A stretch of DNA of 45,680 nucleotides, from the NCBI GenBank assembly GCA_009377695.1, contig WHTP01000032.1, positions 1 through 45,680 on the forward strand, read 5' to 3'. A program made the translations under genes and the position numbers. Positions 37,931-45,680 of this stretch are shown here, in pieces; the stretch's first letter is position 1; every line of letters starts with the position of its first letter. The notes beneath the pieces are model-generated. The model was not told the origin of the DNA and ran no database searches. It saw only the letters and a list, made by a program, of their open reading frames with translations. The stretch comes from Hyphomicrobiales bacterium. Its GTDB lineage: Bacteria > Pseudomonadota > Alphaproteobacteria > Rhizobiales > Xanthobacteraceae.

Positions 37931-38016
37931 AAGAGGATCGTGCGACTCGAATTCACCAGCGCTTCGAGTCACGGTTGACGGGTGTCGGGCAAATCCATTC
38001 AGGAGGGGGCAACTTC

Positions 38017-38739
38017 ATGCCCGAGATTCCGAACTCTCTATTTCTCGACCTGACCAGCTACGGTACGACGACCTACACCTCCACGACCCGGGTGGAGGAT
38101 GTCTATCACGTTACCGCGCACGATGCCTCGGAAACCGTCAACGTCGCCCTGATCCTGCCGCGGGCTAACGATCCGACGGCGCTCCTGGAGAGCGACTGGG
38201 CGACGCGCCAGGCGACGCTGGCGGAGCTCAATGCCAACAACACCTTGTGGTCGACCTACGGCGCTTCGCCGAGTGAATACGCCGCCACTGTCGATTTGTT
38301 GACGGGAACACAGCCAGGCCAGTTGGGCCTCACCATGATCGGCGATCCTGCCGGCAGCGACGGCTACATCAGCTCGCCCGAGTCGCGCACGATCTGGCTG
38401 CAGCTTAGTCCGGCGGACTTCGAGACATTGTTCGGCACGCCGGCTTTTCAAAGCGGCTCGCTCCTCGACGACGGCCTGTATTTCTGGAGAGGCAATCTGT
38501 CGTTGCCGACCGGCTTAGATGTCGCGGGTCTGTGGTTCGACTTCAAGATTTACGGTCCTCATCCGGCCGTTTCGGATCTTCCGGCGGCGCCAGCGCCGAT
38601 ATCCCGCAAGGCGCGCAGAGTATCGGCAATGCGCTGGCGCATTCGGGGCGTAGGAGTGACTTGCCCGGCAACATCGCGGACTGGTTCTACAATTTCCCCC
38701 TGGCAGGCACCGACACGCCGACCGCAACGGTCGGCATGA
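38017..38739 (+). CDS. S53 peptidase, N-terminal pro-domain part (frameshifted)
   Basis: The start at 38017 (MPEIPNSLFLDLTSYGTTTY) has GGAGGGGG upstream. The sequence VNVALILPRANDPTALLESD, ATLAELNANNTLWSTYGASP, SEYAATVDLLTGTQPGQLG and IWLQLSPADFETLFGTPAF matches a pro-kumamolisin activation domain (inhibitory propeptide). At about residue 200 the frame leaves the protein: after YGPHPAVSDLPA the continuation is in the overlapping frame (GASADIPQGAQSIG), one base off near 38580-38600. The frame then runs to a stop at 38739 with unrelated residues. No classical secretion signal is seen at the N-terminus, which would fit type I secretion. Confidence 0.75.
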   Translation: MPEIPNSLFLDLTSYGTTTYTSTTRVEDVYHVTAHDASETVNVALILPRANDPTALLESDWATRQATLAELNANNTLWSTYGASPSEYAATVDLLTGTQPGQLGLTMIGDPAGSDGYISSPESRTIWLQLSPADFETLFGTPAFQSGSLLDDGLYFWRGNLSLPTGLDVAGLWFDFKIYGPHPAVSDLPAAPAPISRKARRVSAMRWRIRGVGVTCPATSRTGSTISPWQAPTRRPQRSA

Positions 38740-40940
38740 TCGAGCCGGGCAGCGGCGACGTACTGCCGTCGGGCTCGCCGAACTTCAAGGACCTTCTCGA
38801 CGACTATCGTAGCCAAGCCGGCGTCTCGACGCCGGGCCGCTACTACAGCATCGCCAACAACGGAACCAGCTATAATGATAGCAGGCCGGGAGAGCGTTCA
38901 TTGGACGTGGGCGTCGTGGCTTCGGCCAGCCCGGGCAGCACGATCGGCCTCTACGCCGGATCAGGCTTCCATGAACGACCGACCGGCGGTCCGACCGAAG
39001 GCGCCTACTCCAACGTCTTCACCTCTTTCCAGGCTGCGTTCTGGGACCAGACGAACAACCCACCCGTCGTTTCCGCCTCGTACTCAATGAGCCAGCAGAC
39101 AAGGCCCGGCTCGGTGTTCGCGACGGCAGCCCAGGAACTGTTCGTCGATGCGGCCTTGCGCAACATCACGCTCCTCAAGGCCGACAACGACTTTGGGTCG
39201 AGCTGGGGCTTCGGCAACGGCCTGGCAAACCAGAACGTCAATGCGAGCTCGCCCTACGCCATTGTCGTCGGCGGCACCTCGCTCACCACGCTGGCGGCCG
39301 CGCCGTCCGACCCGACCGTGTCCGACAAACCATCTGCCGCGGACTCCGTCTACGGGTTGGCGATGGCGAACGATCGCGCGACGCTCTGGAAGCTGGTTGA
39401 GGGCGGGCTGACGGTGCTGCCCAGCACCGTATCGGGGCCGCAGGCGTCCGCGACCACCTTTCTGGAGGCGGTCTGGAACGACTATACCTTGTCGCAGTCG
39501 TCGTGGAGCGGTGTGGGTGCCGGTGCGGGTGATGGCGGCGTGGACACGACGCAACCCACGCCCTGGTACCAGACCGCACTCGGATTGACGCCGACCAGCG
39601 TCAACCCTTCGGGCGGAACGGGTCGCGGCGCACCGGATGTCTCCGCCAATTCCGGCGGCAACATGTTCTACCGGGTGCCCGATCCCACCATGACCCAGAT
39701 CCAGGCGGACGACGGCACCAGTGCCGCAGCGCCGATGTGGGCGTCGCTCATGGCGCAGATCGACACCATCTTTCAGGATCAGGGCTTGCCCAATCTGGGC
39801 TACACGAACGACCTTTTGTACACCGCCGCCGCAATCGCGCCGGCCTCGTTCAACGACATCACCCTCGGCAACAACGTGTCGTCGTTCCACCACGGCGGGA
39901 CGCTCACAGACTCCAATGGAGACCCCATTACGCTGACCGGCTTCGGTTACTACGCGGGTCCGGGCTACGACCTGACGACCGGGCTCGGGACGCCCAACGG
40001 CACACTGCTGGCCCGGTCGCTCAGCTCCATCGCCCATTCGCAGATGTATTTCGACGCAGAGCCGAGCGTGATCGATGCCGACGGCGCCAGCGGCTGGCGG
40101 AGTGGGGCGGACCAGAGCCTGTTGGTGCAGACCATGTCGAGCGCCGGCGTCAACGTGAACCTGACTGAGGGTTCCGACACCTTCGACTTCTTCTCCGCCG
40201 CGTCCGACGTCTTTTCCTGGACCTGCCGGATTGCTCAACAGTCGCTGCAACCCGACTTCGATCCCAATCTCGTGCGCCTGTTCGACACGTTTGGCCAGGG
40301 GGCGCTCGGCCAGGCGACGCTGTCCTCCGACGAGAGCCTGTCGGTCTCGATCAACGGCACCTCGGCCGAGGCGCTGCAAGCCACGCTTACCAGCTCTTTC
40401 GGCTTCGCCGACTTCATGACGGAGGACGGCGCCGTTCGCGTGGCTAGGCCACTGGCAGTCGCCGAGACCGCCGGCGGTCAGGACGACCAGACAGCCATTG
40501 TGCGGCTGAGACAGAACGGTGCCGACAGCCTCACGCTCTCTTTATATCGCGTCGATGATCTGAGCGGCGCGATCGATGGCCTGCATCCGGGCGATTCCGG
40601 CTATGCCGCCGCCGCGCAGGCCCGTGCCTATCAGACGGCCACGGGCGGCGCGACGGTCGCCGGGCCGGGCCACGGCAACTACGCGCAGACGGGCCTGATT
40701 AACGTGGACGCGGGCGACCTGATCGCCTTTCAGCTCACCAACACCACGAAGGGCCACACCTATTGGGGCTTCGTCGACGCCAATGAGACTGTCAATGGCG
40801 AGCATGTCGGGCATCTGTGGAATTACGGGCTGAACACCTGGGGTTTCGAGGATCTCTACGGCGGTGGCGACCGCGACTTCAACGACCTCGTCGTGCAGCT
40901 CGACTTCACCAGCGCATCGGGAAGCGGCTGGCTGGTCTAA
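38532..40940 (+). CDS. S53 (sedolisin-type) peptidase catalytic part with C-terminal DUF4114
   Basis: The meaningful sequence begins around 38590. A secreted serine-carboxyl peptidase: catalytic E121 and D125 (numbered from 38532) in GERSLDVGVVASASPG, an oxyanion Asp in LLKADNDFGSSWGFGN, and the catalytic Ser in DDGTSAAAPMWASLMAQI (Ser codon 39720-39722). The C-terminal calcium-site region is GYYAGPGYDLTTGLGTPNG. After it come about 300 residues that end in a DUF4114 domain (WGFEDLYGGGDRDFNDLVVQ), often found on type I secreted repeat proteins. Both halves of the gene are strongly coding, so the break is recent, a sequencing error or programmed. Confidence 0.8.
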   Translation: MVRLQDLRSSSGRFGSSGGASADIPQGAQSIGNALAHSGRRSDLPGNIADWFYNFPLAGTDTPTATVGMIEPGSGDVLPSGSPNFKDLLDDYRSQAGVSTPGRYYSIANNGTSYNDSRPGERSLDVGVVASASPGSTIGLYAGSGFHERPTGGPTEGAYSNVFTSFQAAFWDQTNNPPVVSASYSMSQQTRPGSVFATAAQELFVDAALRNITLLKADNDFGSSWGFGNGLANQNVNASSPYAIVVGGTSLTTLAAAPSDPTVSDKPSAADSVYGLAMANDRATLWKLVEGGLTVLPSTVSGPQASATTFLEAVWNDYTLSQSSWSGVGAGAGDGGVDTTQPTPWYQTALGLTPTSVNPSGGTGRGAPDVSANSGGNMFYRVPDPTMTQIQADDGTSAAAPMWASLMAQIDTIFQDQGLPNLGYTNDLLYTAAAIAPASFNDITLGNNVSSFHHGGTLTDSNGDPITLTGFGYYAGPGYDLTTGLGTPNGTLLARSLSSIAHSQMYFDAEPSVIDADGASGWRSGADQSLLVQTMSSAGVNVNLTEGSDTFDFFSAASDVFSWTCRIAQQSLQPDFDPNLVRLFDTFGQGALGQATLSSDESLSVSINGTSAEALQATLTSSFGFADFMTEDGAVRVARPLAVAETAGGQDDQTAIVRLRQNGADSLTLSLYRVDDLSGAIDGLHPGDSGYAAAAQARAYQTATGGATVAGPGHGNYAQTGLINVDAGDLIAFQLTNTTKGHTYWGFVDANETVNGEHVGHLWNYGLNTWGFEDLYGGGDRDFNDLVVQLDFTSASGSGWLV

Positions 40941-41045
40941 GGTTCGTTCAATCGCCGCGCGGCAGACGATTGCCTCTGGGCGTCCGATTCGCCGTTTACG
41001 CCCGAGCCACAGCTCGGTAAGAAGCGAACGGCATCGCGAGGGGGC

Positions 41046-41861
41046 ATGCAGCACGGCATTCACTTCATCTCCGGCCTGCCGCGAGCGGGCTCGACGCTGC
41101 TGGCCGGCATTCTGCGCCAGAACCCGCACGTCCATGCCGCCATGACCAGTCCGGTCGGCGCGCTGTTCACCGCCCTGCTCAGGCAGATGAGCCAGGACAA
41201 CGAGTTCGCCGTGTTCATCGAGGAGGCGCAACGTAAGGCCATCCTCGCCGGCCTATTCGAGAGCTATTACCGGGACATCCAGGCGGAGAAGCTGGCGTTC
41301 GACACCAACCGCCTGTGGTGCAGCAAGCTGCCGGCACTGGCCGCGCTGTTTCCGGAGGCCAAGGTGATCGCCTGCGTGCGCGATATCCCCTGGGTGCTCG
41401 ATAGCCTGGAGCGATTGATCCGGCGCAACAAGTTCGAGCCGTCCAAGATCTTCAACTTCGAGCCCAGCGGCACGGTCTACAACCGGGTGGATGGGCTGCT
41501 CGGAATGAACGGCATGGTCGGCTTCGCCTATAACGCGCTCAAGGAGGCCTATTACGGGGAGCAGGCGGACCGGCTCATGCTGCTGACCTACGAGACGCTG
41601 ACACGCGCGCCGGCCCAGGCGATGGCGGCGGTCTACGACTTCATCGGCGCACCGCCCTTCGCCCATGACTTCGATCACGTTGAGTACGCGGAGGAGGAGT
41701 TCGACGCGCGGCTCGGCACGCCTGGCCTCCATCGCGTCGCCGCCAAGGTGCAACACGTCGAGCGGCAGACCATCCTGCCGCCAGACCTGTTCCGTCGCGT
41801 CGAGAACGACTCCTTCTGGACCGATGCCAAGCGCAATCTGCGCGGCGTGCGGGTCGTATAG
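41046..41861 (+). CDS. sulfotransferase family protein (271 aa)
   Basis: Transfers sulfate from PAPS. The 5'-phosphosulfate-binding loop is at the N-terminus, FISGLPRAGSTLLAGILRQN (residues 7-26, P-loop-like). A second region with CVRDIPWVLDSLERLIRRNK contains the 3'-phosphate-binding Arg and Ser. The remainder is helical with YDFIGAPPF. It belongs to the group that includes bacterial lipid, glycan and tyrosine sulfotransferases; the acceptor cannot be read. It lies between a secreted peptidase and a large adhesin, and protein or envelope sulfation is a context-based guess. No TM segment, so it is cytoplasmic. Confidence 0.85.
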   Translation: MQHGIHFISGLPRAGSTLLAGILRQNPHVHAAMTSPVGALFTALLRQMSQDNEFAVFIEEAQRKAILAGLFESYYRDIQAEKLAFDTNRLWCSKLPALAALFPEAKVIACVRDIPWVLDSLERLIRRNKFEPSKIFNFEPSGTVYNRVDGLLGMNGMVGFAYNALKEAYYGEQADRLMLLTYETLTRAPAQAMAAVYDFIGAPPFAHDFDHVEYAEEEFDARLGTPGLHRVAAKVQHVERQTILPPDLFRRVENDSFWTDAKRNLRGVRVV

Positions 41862-42173
41862 CGGCGAGCACCGGGCCGGACGGCTGCGCGCCTTGACCGC
41901 CGATGTCAGGGCAGGCGGCCCGGGTGCCTGCTCCTGACATCGTTGTCGGCGAGCGTGTTCAAGCGGCGCCTGTTGCAAGACAATCACACCCGCTTTTTTT
42001 AAGATCGGCGGTATCTGATTGGATACCCATCTGCGACTCGGTCTCACCAGAACCTGCCGTCTTGAGTAAAGTGCCCGGATTCGATGCCGTGAGTGCGCTT
42101 GTGCGGCGCGAAGAAGAGGTTGGCAGGCGAGAACGCGCGAGGCGACGCCTGGGCAATTGATTCGAGCAGCGGC
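41862..42173. other. 312 bases without a convincing gene
   Basis: Frames on the plus strand are open for short distances with no start signals and unconvincing composition. A run of T (TTTTTTTAAG) lies at about 41994-42003 and could help end transcription after the sulfotransferase. The adhesin promoter should lie here, but I cannot mark it with confidence. Confidence 0.45.
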
Positions 42174-45100
42174 ATGAAGCGCAACCGAGCTCAGACGTAC
42201 GGCTCCATTCTTGAGCACTCTTCGGCGATGTGTGGCTCGTCCGGTGCGAAGCGCGCCGGCAACCGTATGCGGCGCTCGGCGGATTCTCTTTTTCACGAAA
42301 CGCACCCGGACAGGTCGGAGGCTTTGATTGCCGCCGCGCACGGGCGGTTTGACAGCGCCGTTCGGCGGGCACGGCCGGTAAAATTCTCGCACGATCCTTC
42401 CGATCGCGTTCGCTGGCTGAAACGGGCGCTGGCCGGCACCACGGCGCTGGTCGCAGTGGCGCTGTTGGGGACTCTCGTGGGGGTGGCGACGGCGACGGAC
42501 GCCCTTGCGGCTAGCGCTGCGGCCGGCCGCGGCGGCGACGCCGGCGTCAGCTCTGAAGGCAACGGTGGTGGCTACGGCGGGGCCAACAACGCGACAAGCC
42601 AAGGCAGCCCCGGCAACCCCGGCGACCCCAACACTAACGGCGGCGGTGGTGGTGGTGGCGGCGGCGGCGCCGGCAGCACCGGCGGGAACGGCGGCTGCGG
42701 CGCCACCGATGGCGGTAGCGGTTGCAGTGGCGCCAGTGGCCAAGGCGGCACCGGCGGCACCAGTGACGTCAACGGCGGCTACGGCGGCCACGGCAGCAGC
42801 GGCGGCGGTGGTGGTGGGGGCGGGGGCGGGGCGCACGGTTATGTTGGGACCGCGCTGCCGACCATTAATGTGACGGGCGGCGATGGCGGCCACGGCGGCG
42901 ATGGCAGTAGGGCCCCTTTTGTTCATCACGGCGGCGGCGGTGGTGGTGGCGCCGGCGGCTATGGCGCCGTCGTCACCGGTTCAGGTCTGTCCGGCGATAT
43001 CGGGGTCAACATCAAAGGCGGCAGCGGTGGCTACGGCGGGAACCAAGGCACGGACGCCGAACAGGGTAGCGGCGGGAGCGGCGGCGTGGGCCTCTGGTTG
43101 AGCGGGATCGGCCAGGTGACCATCAGCAACTCTTCAACCATTCAAGGCGGCACCGGCGGTAACGCCGGCCATGCCGGCGGCTTCACTAACGGCTTTGGCG
43201 GATTCGGCGGCTACGGCGGTGATGGCGTCTCAGTCTCCGGCAGCGGGGGCCACCTGATCAACCACGGCAAGATCAACGGCGGCACCGGCGGCTATGGCGG
43301 TACGGGCTTCCGCGCGGGCGCAGGCGCCGGCGGCGGTAACGGCGTCTCGCTCGGCACCGGACTCACGTTGACAAACAACGGCACCATCACCGGCGGCACC
43401 GGTGGCGACGGCGGCCTCACCGGCCTCGCCTCATACCAAGGACCTAATATGAGCGGCGCCAAGGGTGGCTATGGCGTCTCGCTCGGCAACAACGTCAACG
43501 TAACCAATAACAACACCATCAACGGCGGCATGGGCGGGACCACCCGCTCACTTCTTACCGGCGATGGCGGTGGTGGTGGCACCGGCGTCGGCTTCGTTGG
43601 CGGCTCCTTTACCAACAACGGACCCATCACCGGCGGCGCCGGTGCCGCCGGCAGCGCCAGCGGCCACGGGGGGAGCGGCGGGTGGGGCATGTACATCACT
43701 GGTAACGGCGCGGTCAACAACCACACGATCAGGGGCGGCCAGGGCGCGGCGTCGGCCCTCTGGGGCGGCAACGGCGGCGACGGCGTGTCCATCACTGATG
43801 GCTCCACGTTCATCAACCACGGCACGATCGCCGGCGGCACCGGCGGTGAGGGCCGGGGTGACAGCGGCGGCGACGGCGGGCGCGGCGCGTACGTCACTGG
43901 CGGCACCCTTGTCAACAGCGGCACGATCTACGGCGGCGATGGTGGCAAGGGCTTTGATGGCAATTACGGCACGAATGGCGACGCCATCAACTTCGGCAGT
44001 GGGACGAACAAGCTCGAGCTGTGGAGCGGCTCGACTATCAACGGCTACGTCCGTGCGACCACCGGCGCCAACGACACCTTGGCACTGGGCGGGACAGTCA
44101 ACGGGAGCTTCTACGTTAGCGAGATCGGCCAGCAGTATCAGGGCTTCGAGGCGTTCGAGAAGACGGGGAGCAGCACCTGGACGTTGACGGGCACGACGGA
44201 CGACGTCACGCCCTGGACCATCCAGCAGGGAACGCTGTCGGTCTCGCGCGACGACAGTCTCGGCGACGTCTCGGGCGGGCTCACCTTCGACGGTGGCACG
44301 CTCGAGAACACCTCGGCCTTCACCACGGCGCGGACCATCACCCTGTCCAGCGGCGGCGGTACCTTTAACACCGCCGCCGATCTCACCGCCTCCGGCGTCA
44401 TCTCCGGCCCCGGCGCGCTCACCAAGATTGGCGCCGGCACGTTGACCCTCACCGGCGACAACACTTACACCGGCGGGACGATCATCGAGGCCGGCACGCT
44501 GTCGGTCTCCTCCGACGGCAATCTCGGCGCGACGACGGGTGGGCTCATCTTCATCGGCGGCACGCTGCAGAACACGGCGGCGTTCACGACGGCGCGTAAC
44601 ATCACGCTGATCGGCGGCGGCACGTTCCAGACCGACGCCGACCTCACGGTGAACGGCGTTATCTCCGACGTCATCCCCCAGGTCGGCGGCGCCCTCACCA
44701 AGACCGGCAACGGCACGCTGACCCTCACCGGCAGCAACACCTACAGCGGTGGCACGACCATCAACGCCGGCACGCTGCAGATCGGCAGCGGCGGCACCTC
44801 AGGCTCGATCATCGGTGATGTCGTCAACAACGGCAACCTGGCCTTCGACCGCTCCAACGATCTCAGCTACGGCGGCACGATCTCCGGCACCGGTGCGCTC
44901 ACCAAGCTTGGTGCCGGCACGCTGACCCTCACCGGCAACAACACCTACAGCGGCGGCACAACCATCAACACCGGCACGCTGCAGATCGGCAACGGCGGCA
45001 CCTCAGGCTCGATCATCGGCGATGTCGCCAACAACGGCGTGCTTGCCTTCAACCGCGCCAACAATCTCAGCTACGGCGGCACGATCTCCGGCACCGGTAC

Positions 45101-45680
45101 GCTGACCAAGAGCGGGGCCGGCATCCTGACGCTGACCGGCGCCAATACTTATAGCGGCGCTACGACCGTCCAGGCCGGCACGCTGATGGTCAACGGCACG
45201 GTTGGCGGCGCCGTGATCGTCGCCGCCGGCGGCACGCTCGGCGGTTTCGGCGCGGTCGCCGGTGTCACGACCGTCGCGTCGGGTGGCACTCTGGTCGGTC
45301 GGCAAGGCGAGGTCCTCAATTTCGGCAGCGACCTCACCTTGTCCAGTGGATCCAACGTCAACGTCTCGCTCGGCAGGCCGGAGACCACCGGGCTGTTCAA
45401 CGTGGCCGGCAATCTCACCCTTGATGGCCAGCTCAACGTCACCGATCTCGGTGGCTTCAGCGTGGGTGTCTACCGGCTGTTCGACTATGGCGGCAGCCTC
45501 ACGGACAATGGCCTCGCGATCGGTACGGTTCCGCATGGCGTCGATCGGGACGATGTCACCGTGCAGACGGCGGTCGCCAATCAGGTCAATCTCATCAACG
45601 TCACTGGCGTCACCCTGCGCTTCTGGGATGGCGGCAATCCGGCCAATCACGACAACAACGTGGTCAATGGCGGCAATGGC
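42174..45680 (+). CDS. very large Gly-rich autotransporter-type adhesin, partial (at least 1169 aa)
   Basis: One open frame from 42174 to the window edge. An unusually long N-terminus (about 75 residues) precedes a hydrophobic signal core (LAGTTALVAVALLGTLVGVA), as in extended autotransporter signals. Next is a PGRS-like region of GGxGG runs (about residues 120-610) with at least eight units of the type NNGTITGGTGGDGG, each likely one beta-helix rung. Then come autotransporter-associated beta-strand repeats, GALTKTGNGTLTLTGSNTYS then GGTTINAGTL, with a 68-residue period. The C-terminal beta-barrel is beyond the edge. Likely exported as a type V adhesin. An in-frame stop at 42090 limits upstream starts; the ribosome binding site is weak. 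Confidence 0.8.
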   Translation, partial: MKRNRAQTYGSILEHSSAMCGSSGAKRAGNRMRRSADSLFHETHPDRSEALIAAAHGRFDSAVRRARPVKFSHDPSDRVRWLKRALAGTTALVAVALLGTLVGVATATDALAASAAAGRGGDAGVSSEGNGGGYGGANNATSQGSPGNPGDPNTNGGGGGGGGGGAGSTGGNGGCGATDGGSGCSGASGQGGTGGTSDVNGGYGGHGSSGGGGGGGGGGAHGYVGTALPTINVTGGDGGHGGDGSRAPFVHHGGGGGGGAGGYGAVVTGSGLSGDIGVNIKGGSGGYGGNQGTDAEQGSGGSGGVGLWLSGIGQVTISNSSTIQGGTGGNAGHAGGFTNGFGGFGGYGGDGVSVSGSGGHLINHGKINGGTGGYGGTGFRAGAGAGGGNGVSLGTGLTLTNNGTITGGTGGDGGLTGLASYQGPNMSGAKGGYGVSLGNNVNVTNNNTINGGMGGTTRSLLTGDGGGGGTGVGFVGGSFTNNGPITGGAGAAGSASGHGGSGGWGMYITGNGAVNNHTIRGGQGAASALWGGNGGDGVSITDGSTFINHGTIAGGTGGEGRGDSGGDGGRGAYVTGGTLVNSGTIYGGDGGKGFDGNYGTNGDAINFGSGTNKLELWSGSTINGYVRATTGANDTLALGGTVNGSFYVSEIGQQYQGFEAFEKTGSSTWTLTGTTDDVTPWTIQQGTLSVSRDDSLGDVSGGLTFDGGTLENTSAFTTARTITLSSGGGTFNTAADLTASGVISGPGALTKIGAGTLTLTGDNTYTGGTIIEAGTLSVSSDGNLGATTGGLIFIGGTLQNTAAFTTARNITLIGGGTFQTDADLTVNGVISDVIPQVGGALTKTGNGTLTLTGSNTYSGGTTINAGTLQIGSGGTSGSIIGDVVNNGNLAFDRSNDLSYGGTISGTGALTKLGAGTLTLTGNNTYSGGTTINTGTLQIGNGGTSGSIIGDVANNGVLAFNRANNLSYGGTISGTGTLTKSGAGILTLTGANTYSGATTVQAGTLMVNGTVGGAVIVAAGGTLGGFGAVAGVTTVASGGTLVGRQGEVLNFGSDLTLSSGSNVNVSLGRPETTGLFNVAGNLTLDGQLNVTDLGGFSVGVYRLFDYGGSLTDNGLAIGTVPHGVDRDDVTVQTAVANQVNLINVTGVTLRFWDGGNPANHDNNVVNGGNG
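44739..45150 (+). repeat. 204-bp tandem repeat in the adhesin gene
   Basis: The segment beginning ACCTACAGCGG at 44739 recurs at 44943, and a diverged copy begins at 45147, a period of 204 bp (68 codons). Copies 1 and 2 are nearly identical over most of the unit, for example the block containing GGCACCTCAGGCTCGATCAT. Confidence 0.85.

Noticed and set aside
39084-40379. 431-residue minus-strand frame opposite the S53 peptidase
   Set aside because: Arg/Gly/Val-rich antisense shadow without motifs; the active-site residues lie on the plus strand.
41253-42929. 558-residue minus-strand frame over the sulfotransferase and adhesin start
   Set aside because: Low-complexity Ala/Thr and Arg-rich sequence, antisense to two well-supported genes.
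43469-44740. Pro/Ser/Val-rich minus-strand frames in the adhesin region
   Set aside because: Antisense reading of GGC/ACC-rich repeats; no start signals and no domain.
42174-45680. Mycobacterial PE_PGRS protein
   Set aside because: The Gly-rich pattern is similar, but there is no PE domain, and the PATR repeats and long signal point to an autotransporter of a Gram-negative bacterium.

Overview
The window looks like a chromosomal segment of an alphaproteobacterium of the Bradyrhizobium type. This is inferred from the high GC content, the many short secreted proteins of a style common in that group, the order rlmB / tRNA-Tyr / tRNA-Gly, and the SSF-type sensor kinase beside a two-subunit solute:sodium symporter. 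No 16S gene is present, so the genus is inferred, not proven.

Layout. 1-6.8 kb is a decayed prophage-like region: a ribbon-helix-helix regulator with a well-formed promoter/operator, a head-associated acidic protein, small- and large-terminase genes, small membrane peptides, a serine recombinase and a 5'-half tRNA-Thr stub. The stub is flanked by paired 11-bp-spaced repeats that look like integrase arm sites, and an integrase C-terminal remnant follows. 7.3-12 kb holds CTAG-bounded palindromic repeats and several short, mostly secreted or zinc-binding proteins plus an HD-domain protein. 12-20 kb is a transport and signalling block: small membrane proteins, a symporter large and small subunit, a LuxR-type response regulator, and an 1173-residue SSF-PAS-HK-receiver kinase. 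It resembles the CrbS/CrbR acetate-switch arrangement. 20-23 kb is core chromosome: hypothetical proteins, rlmB, tRNA-Tyr and tRNA-Gly(TCC).

23.04-34.70 kb is an 11.7-kb integrated element bounded by a perfect 52-bp repeat of the tRNA-Gly 3' end. It carries a tyrosine integrase beside attR, an AlpA-like regulator with a palindromic operator, and a winged-helix replication-type protein whose 3' end holds 27-bp iterons. It also has a compact head and packaging set: HK97-type capsid, prohead protease fused to a carbohydrate-binding-like domain, HNH nuclease and large terminase. I find no portal, connector, tail or lysis gene. At its left end is a candidate cargo pair, a 2-TM GAF protein with a 60-residue partner. 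This looks like a capsid-encoding phage satellite and is the main novelty candidate.

34.7-45.7 kb is outward-facing: a Tat-exported FAD sorbitol-dehydrogenase-type small subunit with its GMC large subunit, a frameshifted S53 peptidase ending in DUF4114, a sulfotransferase, and a very large Gly-rich autotransporter-type adhesin (at least 1169 codons) that runs off the right edge.
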